64,000 nucleotides of DNA from NCBI GenBank assembly GCA_963744575.1, contig CAVUUF010000003.1:124001-188000 (forward strand). Reading direction: 5' to 3'. The DNA is from Palsa-504 sp963744575. GTDB taxonomy: Bacteria > Actinomycetota > Actinomycetes > Streptosporangiales > Streptosporangiaceae. A program made the translations under genes and the position numbers. Below are positions 42,177-48,593 of the stretch, in pieces. Below the pieces are notes generated by a model that was not told where the DNA came from, did no database searches, and saw nothing but the letters and a program-made list of their open reading frames with translations. The first letter of the stretch is position 1. Each line of letters begins with the position of its first letter.

Positions 42177-44012
42177 GTGGACCAGCTACTCGCCCTTGTC
42201 GTGGCCGTGCCGCTGATCACGGCGGCCGGCATCACGGCGGCCGGCCCGCTGCTCGGCGAGAGACGCCGGACACTCGACGCGATCGCGATCGTCGTCGCCG
42301 CGTCGGTCGCGGTCATGCTGATCGTGATCATGATCCGGACCGCCAGCGGCGATCAGGTCTACTGGTTCGCCGGGTTCCGCCCGGCGCGGGGCGTCGTGAT
42401 CGGGATCGACTTCGAGGTGGGCTCGCTGAGCGCCGGGCTGGCCAGCCTGGCCGCCGTGCTGGTCACGGCGGCGATGACCTTCTCCTGGCGGTATTTCCAG
42501 CGGGTAGCCACGCACTATCACGCCCTGATGCTGACCTTCCTGGCGGGCATGACCGGCTTCTGCCTGACCGGGGACATCTTCGACCTGTTCGTGTGGTTCG
42601 AGCTGATGGGCGTGTCGGCCTACGCGCTGACCGCCTACCGGCCGGAAGAGCGCGGGCCGATCCAGGGCGCGCTCACCTTCGCCATCACCAACAGCGTGGG
42701 TGCCTATCTGTCGTTGTCCGGCATCGCCCTGATCTACGGGCGGACCGGGGCGCTGAACATGGCCCAGATCGGTGCCTACGTCGACCGCCACCCGCCCAGC
42801 AGGCTGGTCGTGGTGGCCTTCCTGCTGATCATCTCGGGCCTGCTGATCAAGAGCGCGATCGTGCCGTTCCACTTCTGGCTCGCCGACGCGCACGCGGTCG
42901 CGCCCACCCCGGTCTGCGTGCTGTTCTCCGGGGTGATGGTCGAACTGGGCCTGTACGGGATCGCCCGGGTCTACTGGTCCATGTTCGGCCAGGCGCTCGG
43001 GCACCGGACGGCGATCTCGCACATCTTCATCGCTCTCGGCGTGCTGACGGCCGTGGTGGGCGCGCTGTTCTGCTTCCGTGAACGGCATATAAAGCGGCTG
43101 CTGGCGTTCTCCACGATCAGCCACGCGGGCATCTTCCTGGTCGGCATCGGGCTGCTCACGCCGCTCGGGCTGGCCGGGACCGCGATCTACGTGGCCGGTC
43201 ACGGCCTGGTCAAAGCCGCCCTGTTCCTGTGCACCGGCGTAGTCCTGCATCGGCTCGGCTCGGTCAACGAGACGTGGCTGCACGGGCGCGGCCGGCGCCT
43301 GCGCGTCACCGGCGTGGTGTTCACGCTGGCCGCGCTCGGGCTGGCCGATCTCACGCCGTTCGCCACCTTCGTGGGCAAGGGCTATATCGACGACGGCGCC
43401 TGGGCGCACGGGCTGCCGTGGGTCATGGGCGTGTCTATCGTCTGTGCCATTCTGACCGGCGGGGCTGTGCTGCGCGTCGCGGGAGGAGTTTTCTACGGCC
43501 TGGGCGACCCGCCATCGGAGGACGCCGAGATGGCCGAGATGGCCGCCGAGGAGACCAGCGAGACCGAGTCGGGCAAGCAGCGGACCCCGCTCACCATGAT
43601 CATCCCGCCCGCGCTGCTGGTCGCCTGTGCCGCGGCGATCGGGCTCATCACGCGACTGGGCCCAGCGGTCCAGGCGGCAGCCGTCCGGTTCGAGGACCAG
43701 GCCGGGTACAACGCCACGGTGCTGGCCGGCGCGCAGATCGCGCACCCGGTCGCACCCGCCGCCGCGGAGAGCGTGGCGATCACGTTGTCCGACGTCCTGA
43801 CCGGGCTCGGATCTACCGTCGGGGCGCTGGTTCTAGCCTTCCTCGCACTGTACTGGCGCCGTCTGCCGCTGCTGCGCCGCGGCTACGAGCCGGGCGCCGG
43901 GCTGACCAGGCCCATTCAGCGCTTCCAGAGCGGAGTAGTGAACGACTATGTGACCTGGATCGTCTTCGGCCTGGCCTGCCTGGGCGGCGTCCTCGCGCTC
44001 ACCATCAGGTGA
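42177..44012 (+). CDS. mrpD: Mrp antiporter subunit D (NuoN-like proton-conducting subunit)
   Basis: 611 residues from GTG 42177. The NuoN-type core is seen: DLFVWFELMGVSAYALTAYR, AITNSVGAYLSLSGIALIYG, LLIKSAIVPFHFWLADAHAV and HGLVKAALFLCTGVV carry the channel Glu, Lys and His residues. About fourteen hydrophobic segments. A longer loop (PPSEDAEMAEMAAEETSETE) near residue 450 is acidic and unusual. It ends the operon. It supplies the only large antiporter-like subunit. Confidence 0.9.
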   Translation: MDQLLALVVAVPLITAAGITAAGPLLGERRRTLDAIAIVVAASVAVMLIVIMIRTASGDQVYWFAGFRPARGVVIGIDFEVGSLSAGLASLAAVLVTAAMTFSWRYFQRVATHYHALMLTFLAGMTGFCLTGDIFDLFVWFELMGVSAYALTAYRPEERGPIQGALTFAITNSVGAYLSLSGIALIYGRTGALNMAQIGAYVDRHPPSRLVVVAFLLIISGLLIKSAIVPFHFWLADAHAVAPTPVCVLFSGVMVELGLYGIARVYWSMFGQALGHRTAISHIFIALGVLTAVVGALFCFRERHIKRLLAFSTISHAGIFLVGIGLLTPLGLAGTAIYVAGHGLVKAALFLCTGVVLHRLGSVNETWLHGRGRRLRVTGVVFTLAALGLADLTPFATFVGKGYIDDGAWAHGLPWVMGVSIVCAILTGGAVLRVAGGVFYGLGDPPSEDAEMAEMAAEETSETESGKQRTPLTMIIPPALLVACAAAIGLITRLGPAVQAAAVRFEDQAGYNATVLAGAQIAHPVAPAAAESVAITLSDVLTGLGSTVGALVLAFLALYWRRLPLLRRGYEPGAGLTRPIQRFQSGVVNDYVTWIVFGLACLGGVLALTIR

Positions 44013-44071
44013 TGCCGTTGCCGGCCTGTGCCGGTTTCTGCCCCCGCGGCCAGTTTCCCGGCGCGCGTCAG

Positions 44072-44096
44072 GGTTCCGCCTCATGCCGGCGGGTAG
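44072..44096 (+). promoter_or_regulatory. SigB/SigF-type promoter candidate before DUF1360 gene
   Basis: GGTT (44072-44075), 15-nt spacer, GGGTAG (44091-44096), only 10 bp before ATG 44107. If used, transcripts would be leaderless or nearly so. Confidence 0.45.
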
Positions 44097-44106
44097 CCGG
44101 ACGCGC

Positions 44107-44640
44107 ATGTCCGTTCTCACCGAACTCAAGTCCCGGGTCACCGGCCCGGCCCGCGCCGAGAAACGACGCTACTCGGGAGGTGAGGAACGCCCGCTCGGCG
44201 CCTACCTCGCCGCGATGGGCCTGTATGCGACCGTCGTAGGCGCCCTGGCCACGATCACCAGCCGCACCGGGCGTGAGGTCCCCAACGGCCTCTCGGCCGG
44301 GGACGTCCTGCTTTCTGCGGTAGCGACGCACAAGCTGAGCAGGCTGATCACCAAGGATCCTGTCACCAGCCCGCTGCGTGCGCCGTTCACGGTCTATGCG
44401 GGTCAGGAAGGGCCAGCCGAGCTGAAGGAAGAGGCCCGGGGGAAGGGCGCGCGGAAGGCGGTCGGGGAGTTCATCACCTGTCCGTTCTGCCTCGACATGT
44501 GGGTCGCGACCGGTCTGGTGGCCGGCTTCATCTACCTGCCGCGGACAACCAGGCTCGCCGTGGACACCCTGGCCGTTCTGGCCGGTGCGGACGTCCTCCA
44601 ATTCGCCTACTCCCGGCTGCAGCAGCGCGCATCGTCCTAG
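44107..44640 (+). CDS. DUF1360 family membrane protein
   Basis: 177 residues. AYLAAMGLYATVVGALATIT is the first span; HKLSRLITKDPVTSPLRAPF and EFITCPFCLDMWVATGLVAG are the DUF1360 signature (C-P-F-C-x-x-M-W), with a second span after it. The family occurs in sporulating bacteria and actinomycetes and its role is unknown. Two cysteines in CPFC are candidates for metal or redox binding. Start 44107 is chosen after the promoter-like box; an upstream ATG at 44083 would overlap it. Confidence 0.85.
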   Translation: MSVLTELKSRVTGPARAEKRRYSGGEERPLGAYLAAMGLYATVVGALATITSRTGREVPNGLSAGDVLLSAVATHKLSRLITKDPVTSPLRAPFTVYAGQEGPAELKEEARGKGARKAVGEFITCPFCLDMWVATGLVAGFIYLPRTTRLAVDTLAVLAGADVLQFAYSRLQQRASS

Positions 44641-44696
44641 GGTTCAGAGGCTGGGTACGGGCACCATGCGCCACTGCTGTCGCAGCGCCCATTATT

Positions 44697-44733
44697 GTGG
44701 ACCGTTACCTGCGAAACGCAGGTTTTGGTCCAC
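44697..44733. terminator. Two-tier inverted repeat (terminator or operator candidate)
   Basis: GTGGACC-gtt-ACCTGCG-aaa-CGCAGGT-ttt-GGTCCAC (44697-44733): outer 7 bp and inner 7 bp stems with a symmetric 3-nt internal loop. It lies 56 bp after the DUF1360 stop and 1 bp before a short ATG frame, and between convergent genes. Confidence 0.6.
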
Positions 44734-44734
44734 G

Positions 44735-44911
44735 ATGACGAGATCCGGGCAGGGCGCGCGGTCAACGCCGCCTTCCTCGGCAGCGATTCGGTCCCCGCCC
44801 TCCTCCTCCTTTTTCCTGCTCTGGACCCTGCTCGCCAGCGTGCACCTGCTGCTCCGGACCTGGCGCAAGCCGGTGCCCGCCACCCGGACCGAAGCGGTGG
44901 CAGGTGCCTGA
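44735..44911 (+). CDS. Possible small single-TM protein, unrecognised
   Basis: 58 residues from ATG 44735. The Ser/Pro-rich N-terminus leads to a hydrophobic helix (FFLLWTLLASVHLLLRTW). There is no clear RBS because the inverted repeat occupies that position, and no family was recognised. Confidence 0.3.
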   Translation: MTRSGQGARSTPPSSAAIRSPPSSSFFLLWTLLASVHLLLRTWRKPVPATRTEAVAGA

Positions 44912-44931
44912 GCGGCAGTAAGCACGCGTTG

Positions 44932-46746
44932 TCAGCCCTGCTGCTGGTTCAGCAGGGCGGCCGCGTTGAGCAGCGCCAGGTGGGACAGCCCCTGCGGCAG
45001 GTTGCCGAGGAACGCGCCGGTGGCCGGGTCGATCTCCTCCGCCAGCAGCCCCAGGTCGCTGACGTGCGCGATCAGCTCGCGCCAGAGGTCGCGCGCCTCG
45101 CGGGCGTGCCCGCAGCGGACCAGCGCGTCGATGAGCCAGAACGAGCACGCCACGAAGGCTCCCTCGATCTCCCGCGCCCCGGTGAACCGGTACAGCAGCG
45201 GGCCTTCGGCCAGTTCGGCGCGGATGGCCTTGATCGTCTGGGTGAACCGGGGGTCCTTGCCGTCCAGGAACCCGGTGCGGGCCAGCAGCAGCAGCGACGC
45301 GTCCAGCTCGTCGGAACCGGCGCGCCCGGTATAGCAGGACTTCGCGTCGGACCAGCAATGCGCGTCGACCCACTCGCGGATCGCCCGCCTTTCCGCCTGC
45401 CAGCGGTCCACATCGCGGTCGGAGATCTGGCCTCGTTCGGACAGCCGGATCAGCCGGTCCAGCGCCACCCAGCAGCCGACCTTGGAGAACGTGTTGTGCC
45501 GCCGCTCGTCGAGCTCCCAGATCCCGCAGTCGGGCTCGGTCCAGATGTCGCACACGTGATCGCCCAGCGCGTCGAGCAGATCGGCGCTGGCCGGGTCCAG
45601 GTGCGCCCCGGCCCGGTCCACCGCCAGCCACACGCACTCGAGCAGGTCCCCGTAACTTCCCCACTGCGGCTGGCTGGCGGCGCGATTGCCGCCGCGGGCC
45701 GGGCTGGAGTCCCGGTAGCCGCGCAGCCGCAACTCGGTTTCCTCGTCGGGGACATGGCCGCGCAGCCCGTAGAAGGGATGGATGACCGGCGCCGTCGCGG
45801 AGATGCTGCGCAGCATCCAGGCGAGCGTGCCCTGCACCTCCTGGGTCAGCCCGAGCTGGATGAACGAGTCCAGCACGAAGGACGTGTCGCGGATCCAGCC
45901 GTACCGGTAGTCGTAGTTGCGGTCGCCGCCGATCCGCTCCGGCAGCGACGTGGTGGCGGCGGCCGCCATGGCGCCGGTCGTGGCGTAGGTGAGCAGCCTG
46001 AGCGCGAGCACGCTGCGCAGCACGAGTTCGCGGTCGTCGCCCTGGTAGGGCACGGTCTCGCACCAGCGCCGCCAGGCCGCCTCGCTGGCCTCCCGCCGCC
46101 CCCTGATCTCCCCGGCCGACGGCACCACGAGCGGGGCCTGGTCCGCCGCGATGAGCGTGAGCAGCGCGTTCTGGCCGGCCCGCGCGACGAACTCCCCGCT
46201 GAACTCGCCCAGCCCGGTCTCCGGCTGGCCCGTCCCGTCGCTGACCAGCACCACCATAAGGTCGCCCGCGTGCAGGATTGGCACGTCCCTGATCCTGGCC
46301 CACGGCCGGGCCCGGTGGAACAGGGTCCCGGCCGCCACCCGCCACCGCATCGGCACCTCGCCCTGCTCGGGCCGGATGTCGCGGGCCAGCTCGGCCCAGG
46401 GCAGCAGGCCGTTCGCGTCCTGGTTGAGCGAGTCGATGATCCGGACCGTGCCGTCGCGCGTGCCGAACGTTGTCTCGAGCACGTTCGTCCCCGGCAGGTA
46501 GCGCCTGCTCACCTGGTACGGCACGGCCGGCTCCAGGGTGAAGCAGCCGCCGTCGTCCGGGTCGAGCAGCGCCGCGAACACCGGCGGTGAGTCGATCGCC
46601 GGCGCCGCCCACCAGTCGATCGCCCCGTCGCGGGCGACCAGCGCCACCGACTCGCCGTCCCCGATGACCCCGTAGGACTCGATCGGGACGAAGCCGCCGG
46701 CCCGCGCCACGTCCAGGGCGCGGGCTCGTGCCGCACGCTTGGTCAT
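44932..46746 (-). CDS. Glycoside hydrolase family 15 (glucoamylase/trehalase-like)
   Basis: 604 residues from ATG 46746. An N-terminal beta-sandwich (YGVIGDGESVALVARDGAID) precedes the (alpha/alpha)6 barrel: GDRNYDYRYGWIRDTSFVLD, then SYGDLLECVWLAVDRAG and LFDALGD-like helices, with the Glu in the DEETELRLRGY and EPDCGIWELDERR regions. GH15 enzymes cleave alpha-glucosides; in actinomycetes related proteins include trehalases. No signal peptide, so intracellular, fitting trehalose or glycogen turnover. Its ATG overlaps the stop of the UdgX remnant (ATGA). Confidence 0.9.
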   Translation of the reverse strand: MTKRAARARALDVARAGGFVPIESYGVIGDGESVALVARDGAIDWWAAPAIDSPPVFAALLDPDDGGCFTLEPAVPYQVSRRYLPGTNVLETTFGTRDGTVRIIDSLNQDANGLLPWAELARDIRPEQGEVPMRWRVAAGTLFHRARPWARIRDVPILHAGDLMVVLVSDGTGQPETGLGEFSGEFVARAGQNALLTLIAADQAPLVVPSAGEIRGRREASEAAWRRWCETVPYQGDDRELVLRSVLALRLLTYATTGAMAAAATTSLPERIGGDRNYDYRYGWIRDTSFVLDSFIQLGLTQEVQGTLAWMLRSISATAPVIHPFYGLRGHVPDEETELRLRGYRDSSPARGGNRAASQPQWGSYGDLLECVWLAVDRAGAHLDPASADLLDALGDHVCDIWTEPDCGIWELDERRHNTFSKVGCWVALDRLIRLSERGQISDRDVDRWQAERRAIREWVDAHCWSDAKSCYTGRAGSDELDASLLLLARTGFLDGKDPRFTQTIKAIRAELAEGPLLYRFTGAREIEGAFVACSFWLIDALVRCGHAREARDLWRELIAHVSDLGLLAEEIDPATGAFLGNLPQGLSHLALLNAAALLNQQQG

Positions 46747-47081
46747 CGTGCCGCCGCCACGAGTCCGCGCCACGACCCGAGCGAGCCATCCCGGGCCTTG
46801 CCCCGGTGCTCACCCACCCGGTACCGGGAGCCGAACATGGCCTGGCCCGCGGCCACGCCGAGCAGCACCACCAGCCGGGGCCGGACCAGCCCGAGCTCCG
46901 CATCCAGCCAGAACCCGCAGGCCCTGATCTCCGGCCCGCTCGGGCGCTGGTGGATCCGGCGCTGGCCGCGCTCGGTCCACTTGAAGTGCTCGAAGACCGT
47001 CTGCGTCGCGCGCTGATAAAGGTCGCACCGGGTGCATCCGGCCGCCTCATCGCTGAGTTCCCGCCAGTTTGTCACCGCCAC
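46743..47081 (-). pseudogene. udgX: Decayed UdgX-type uracil-DNA glycosylase (internal deletion and lost C-terminus)
   Basis: 112 residues. The start ELSDEAAGCTRCDLYQRATQ is that of UdgX, but after TVF the sequence jumps to EHFKWTERGQRRIHQRPSG, which normally lies about 50 residues later. The missing part contains the GEQPGDQED uracil-binding motif. The IH residue of the R-loop is kept. After GVAAGQAMFGSRYRVGEHRG the frame ends with WRGLVAAAR, without the H-P-S-A-V-L-R end. So it cannot be a working glycosylase. A SigB-type promoter (47085-47109) is upstream. Confidence 0.8.
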
Positions 47082-47084
47082 TCC

Positions 47085-47109
47085 CTACCCGGCCGGCGAA
47101 TCAATACGC
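47085..47109 (-). promoter_or_regulatory. SigB/SigF-type promoter candidate upstream of UdgX remnant
   Basis: Minus strand GCGT (47109-47106), 15-nt spacer, GGGTAG (47090-47085). It overlaps the divergent site at 47098-47121. Confidence 0.45.
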
Positions 47110-47121
47110 GAATCCGGGTAG
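47098..47121 (+). promoter_or_regulatory. SigB/SigF-type promoter candidate upstream of oxidoreductase remnant
   Basis: GAAT (47098-47101), 14-nt spacer, GGGTAG (47116-47121), 84 bp before ATG 47205. It fits GNNT-N14-GGGTAG. Confidence 0.5.
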
Positions 47122-47204
47122 CCGCGATGCCAACTCAGGTGTAGGGCCCACCCGCCATGGGTAGGCCGGGCGACGACTCACCCAAACCGGAAGGAAACGC
47201 ACAT

Positions 47205-47570
47205 ATGGCGCACGCCGAGACGTCCGCCGAAACTTCTGTCCGGGCGGCGGAAACGATCGCGGTGCTCGGCGCCGGCAGCAGGCTGAAGCTCGTCACCAAC
47301 AGCTGGATGCTGGCCGTAGTCGAGGCGGGCGCCGAGGCGATCGCGCTGGCCGAGGGGCTCGGCGTCGACCCGGGCCTGCTCTTCCAGGCCATCGACCAGG
47401 GGCCGCCCGACCTGCCGTACCTGCGGGGTCAAAGCCCGGGCCATAGCCGAACGCGACTTCACTCCCTCCTTCCGCCTCAAGCTGGCGGCCAAGGACGCCG
47501 GCCTGGTTGGCACGCGACCGGCCGCCGCGTCCGGGACCTGCCCATCACCCCTGCCACGCTCCTGGAGTGA
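47205..47570 (+). pseudogene. Remnant of an NAD(P)-dependent oxidoreductase (3-hydroxyisobutyrate dehydrogenase-like)
   Basis: 121 codons from ATG 47205 (RBS GGAAGGAAA). ETIAVLGAGS looks like the N-terminal Rossmann start, but the next residues RLKLVTNSWMLAVVEAGA and EAIALAEGLGVDPGLLFQAI belong to the C-terminal domain. The two are joined at the coding sequence for GAGS. Then the frame shifts: KARAIAERDFTPSFRLKLAA (about 47445-47500) is in another frame, and the last part returns to the first. The active site is lost. Confidence 0.8.
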
Positions 47571-47587
47571 TCGAAGGAGGAGATACC

Positions 47588-47818
47588 TTGCCGAAGACCA
47601 GCCGGCCCGGCCTGGCGCGGCCCGGCGAACTGCCGGGCACCCTGAAGCGCTCGTCGAAGGAAGCCCAGGAGACGTTCACCAAAGCGCGCGACAGCGCGGT
47701 CCAGGCCTACGGGGAAGGGGACCAGGCGAACCGGGCCGCGTACGCCAAGTTCAAGCAGACCTTCGAGAAACGCGGCGATCATTGGATCGCCAAGCAGTCT
47801 GCCCCGCCCGGGGACTAG
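47588..47818 (+). CDS. chaB: ChaB family protein
   Basis: 76 residues from a TTG at 47588 (GGAGGA 5 nt upstream). ELPGTLKRSSKEAQETFTKA and AYGEGDQANRAAYAKFKQTF match the ChaB fold, first annotated beside the ChaA cation transporter in E. coli. Here it is downstream of the oxidoreductase remnant. The function in actinobacteria is not clear; stress-linked copies are common. It lies in a region full of gene fragments but is itself intact. Confidence 0.85.
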   Translation: MPKTSRPGLARPGELPGTLKRSSKEAQETFTKARDSAVQAYGEGDQANRAAYAKFKQTFEKRGDHWIAKQSAPPGD

Positions 47819-47878
47819 CGGCCAGGCGGTCATCTCGACCCGCCCCGGCGTCCGCGACCGCTCGGCGGCACCGAACCC

Positions 47879-47977
47879 GGCTGGGCGACCACCAGCTACG
47901 AACCTGGCGACGCGATCATCTTCCACTGCCTGACCCCGCGCGCCGCCCTGCCCAACCGCGGTTCGGCGCTGCACTGA
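47879..47977 (+). pseudogene. C-terminal remnant of a phytanoyl-CoA dioxygenase-like protein
   Basis: One frame from 47879 encodes GWATTSYEPGDAIIFHCLTP followed by RAALPNRGSALH and TGA. E-P-G-D-x-x-x-F-H-x-L-T-P-H/R-A-A-L-P-N is typical for the iron-binding C-terminal part of PhyH proteins. No start or catalytic remainder is present; the upstream 60 bp are out of frame. It is a short fragment, so moderate confidence. Confidence 0.5.
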
Positions 47978-48023
47978 TCGCGCCCTCGGTCCCGCGCTGC
48001 CTGCCAGCAGCCGTAACCGACGA

Positions 48024-48056
48024 AGGCCCCCTCCATGTATGAGATGGAGGGGACCT
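48024..48056. terminator. Strong hairpin in the remnant region
   Basis: CCCCTCCAT (48028-48036), loop GTATGAG, ATGGAGGGG (48044-48052), with AGG/CCT pairs outside a single mismatch (48024-48056). Twelve or more paired bases. It follows the dioxygenase remnant. Confidence 0.6.
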
Positions 48057-48273
48057 CGCCCGGCCTAGCCGCACCTGACCAGCCGGTCGCCCGGCCGCCC
48101 CGGCACCGCGGGCCGTCCGCCGGGGCCAAGCATCCGCTCACGTCACCGGTCGCCCGGCTCTTCTCGCGTTCCGGGTTTCCCCGGCGATGCCCGTTTCCGA
48201 CGTTAAATGTATTTTTACTACCTCGGCGAAAATCACGCAAGGTTCCGAGAGCAATCATTTTTCAGTTTCTTCA

Positions 48274-48357
48274 CCATCCACACGCTATCCACAGAACGCG
48301 GCTAGTTATCCGCATTTGGCGATGGTTGTCCACGCCTTTATTCACAATAAATCCACA
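48274..48357 (+). other. Cluster of six DnaA-box-like 9-mers in an AT-rich patch
   Basis: On the plus strand: CCATCCACA (48274), CTATCCACA (48285), TTATCCGCA (48306), TTGTCCACG (48326), TTATTCACA (48338) and AAATCCACA (48349). TTATTCACA matches the E. coli TTATNCACA consensus; the others resemble actinobacterial TTGTCCACA-type boxes with one to three mismatches. Intervals are 11, 21, 20, 12 and 11 bp, near multiples of a helical turn. The bases at 48200-48270 just upstream are AT-richer than the surroundings. No dnaA, dnaN or parAB is in the window. Confidence 0.6.
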
Positions 48358-48593
48358 GGATCCTGGCTGAATGGGCGGCAAGGGCCGCTCCCTGTCTTGT
48401 AGTGGATCATGACCACGGGACTGGCCGAATCCAGGGACTGCTCTGCACGCGCTGCAATATCGGCATCGGTCAGTTCCGCGCGGATCCGGCAATCATGCGT
48501 GCGGCGATCGAGTATGTAGGTGCCCAAGAAGCGCTTGAGGGTGACTGGCGGCTTACCAGCGCAGGGCGCCGGGGGAGCCGCCGTTCTCGGTGA
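48351..48593 (+). pseudogene. Recombination endonuclease VII-like remnant
   Basis: A frame open from 48351 gives PCLVVDHDHGTGRIQGLLCT then RCNIGIGQFRADPAIMRAAI and EYV. The D-H-D-H and G-L-L-C-x-x-C-N-x-G-x-G motifs are those of the endonuclease VII HNH family. The N-terminal zinc-binding CxxC is missing and no start was found. The 3' end overlaps the convergent TPR gene. It suggests past phage or mobile DNA, but only as a fragment. Confidence 0.65.

Noticed and set aside
47588..47818. ChaB as part of a cation transporter operon
   Set aside because: No ChaA-type antiporter is near; the neighbours are gene remnants.
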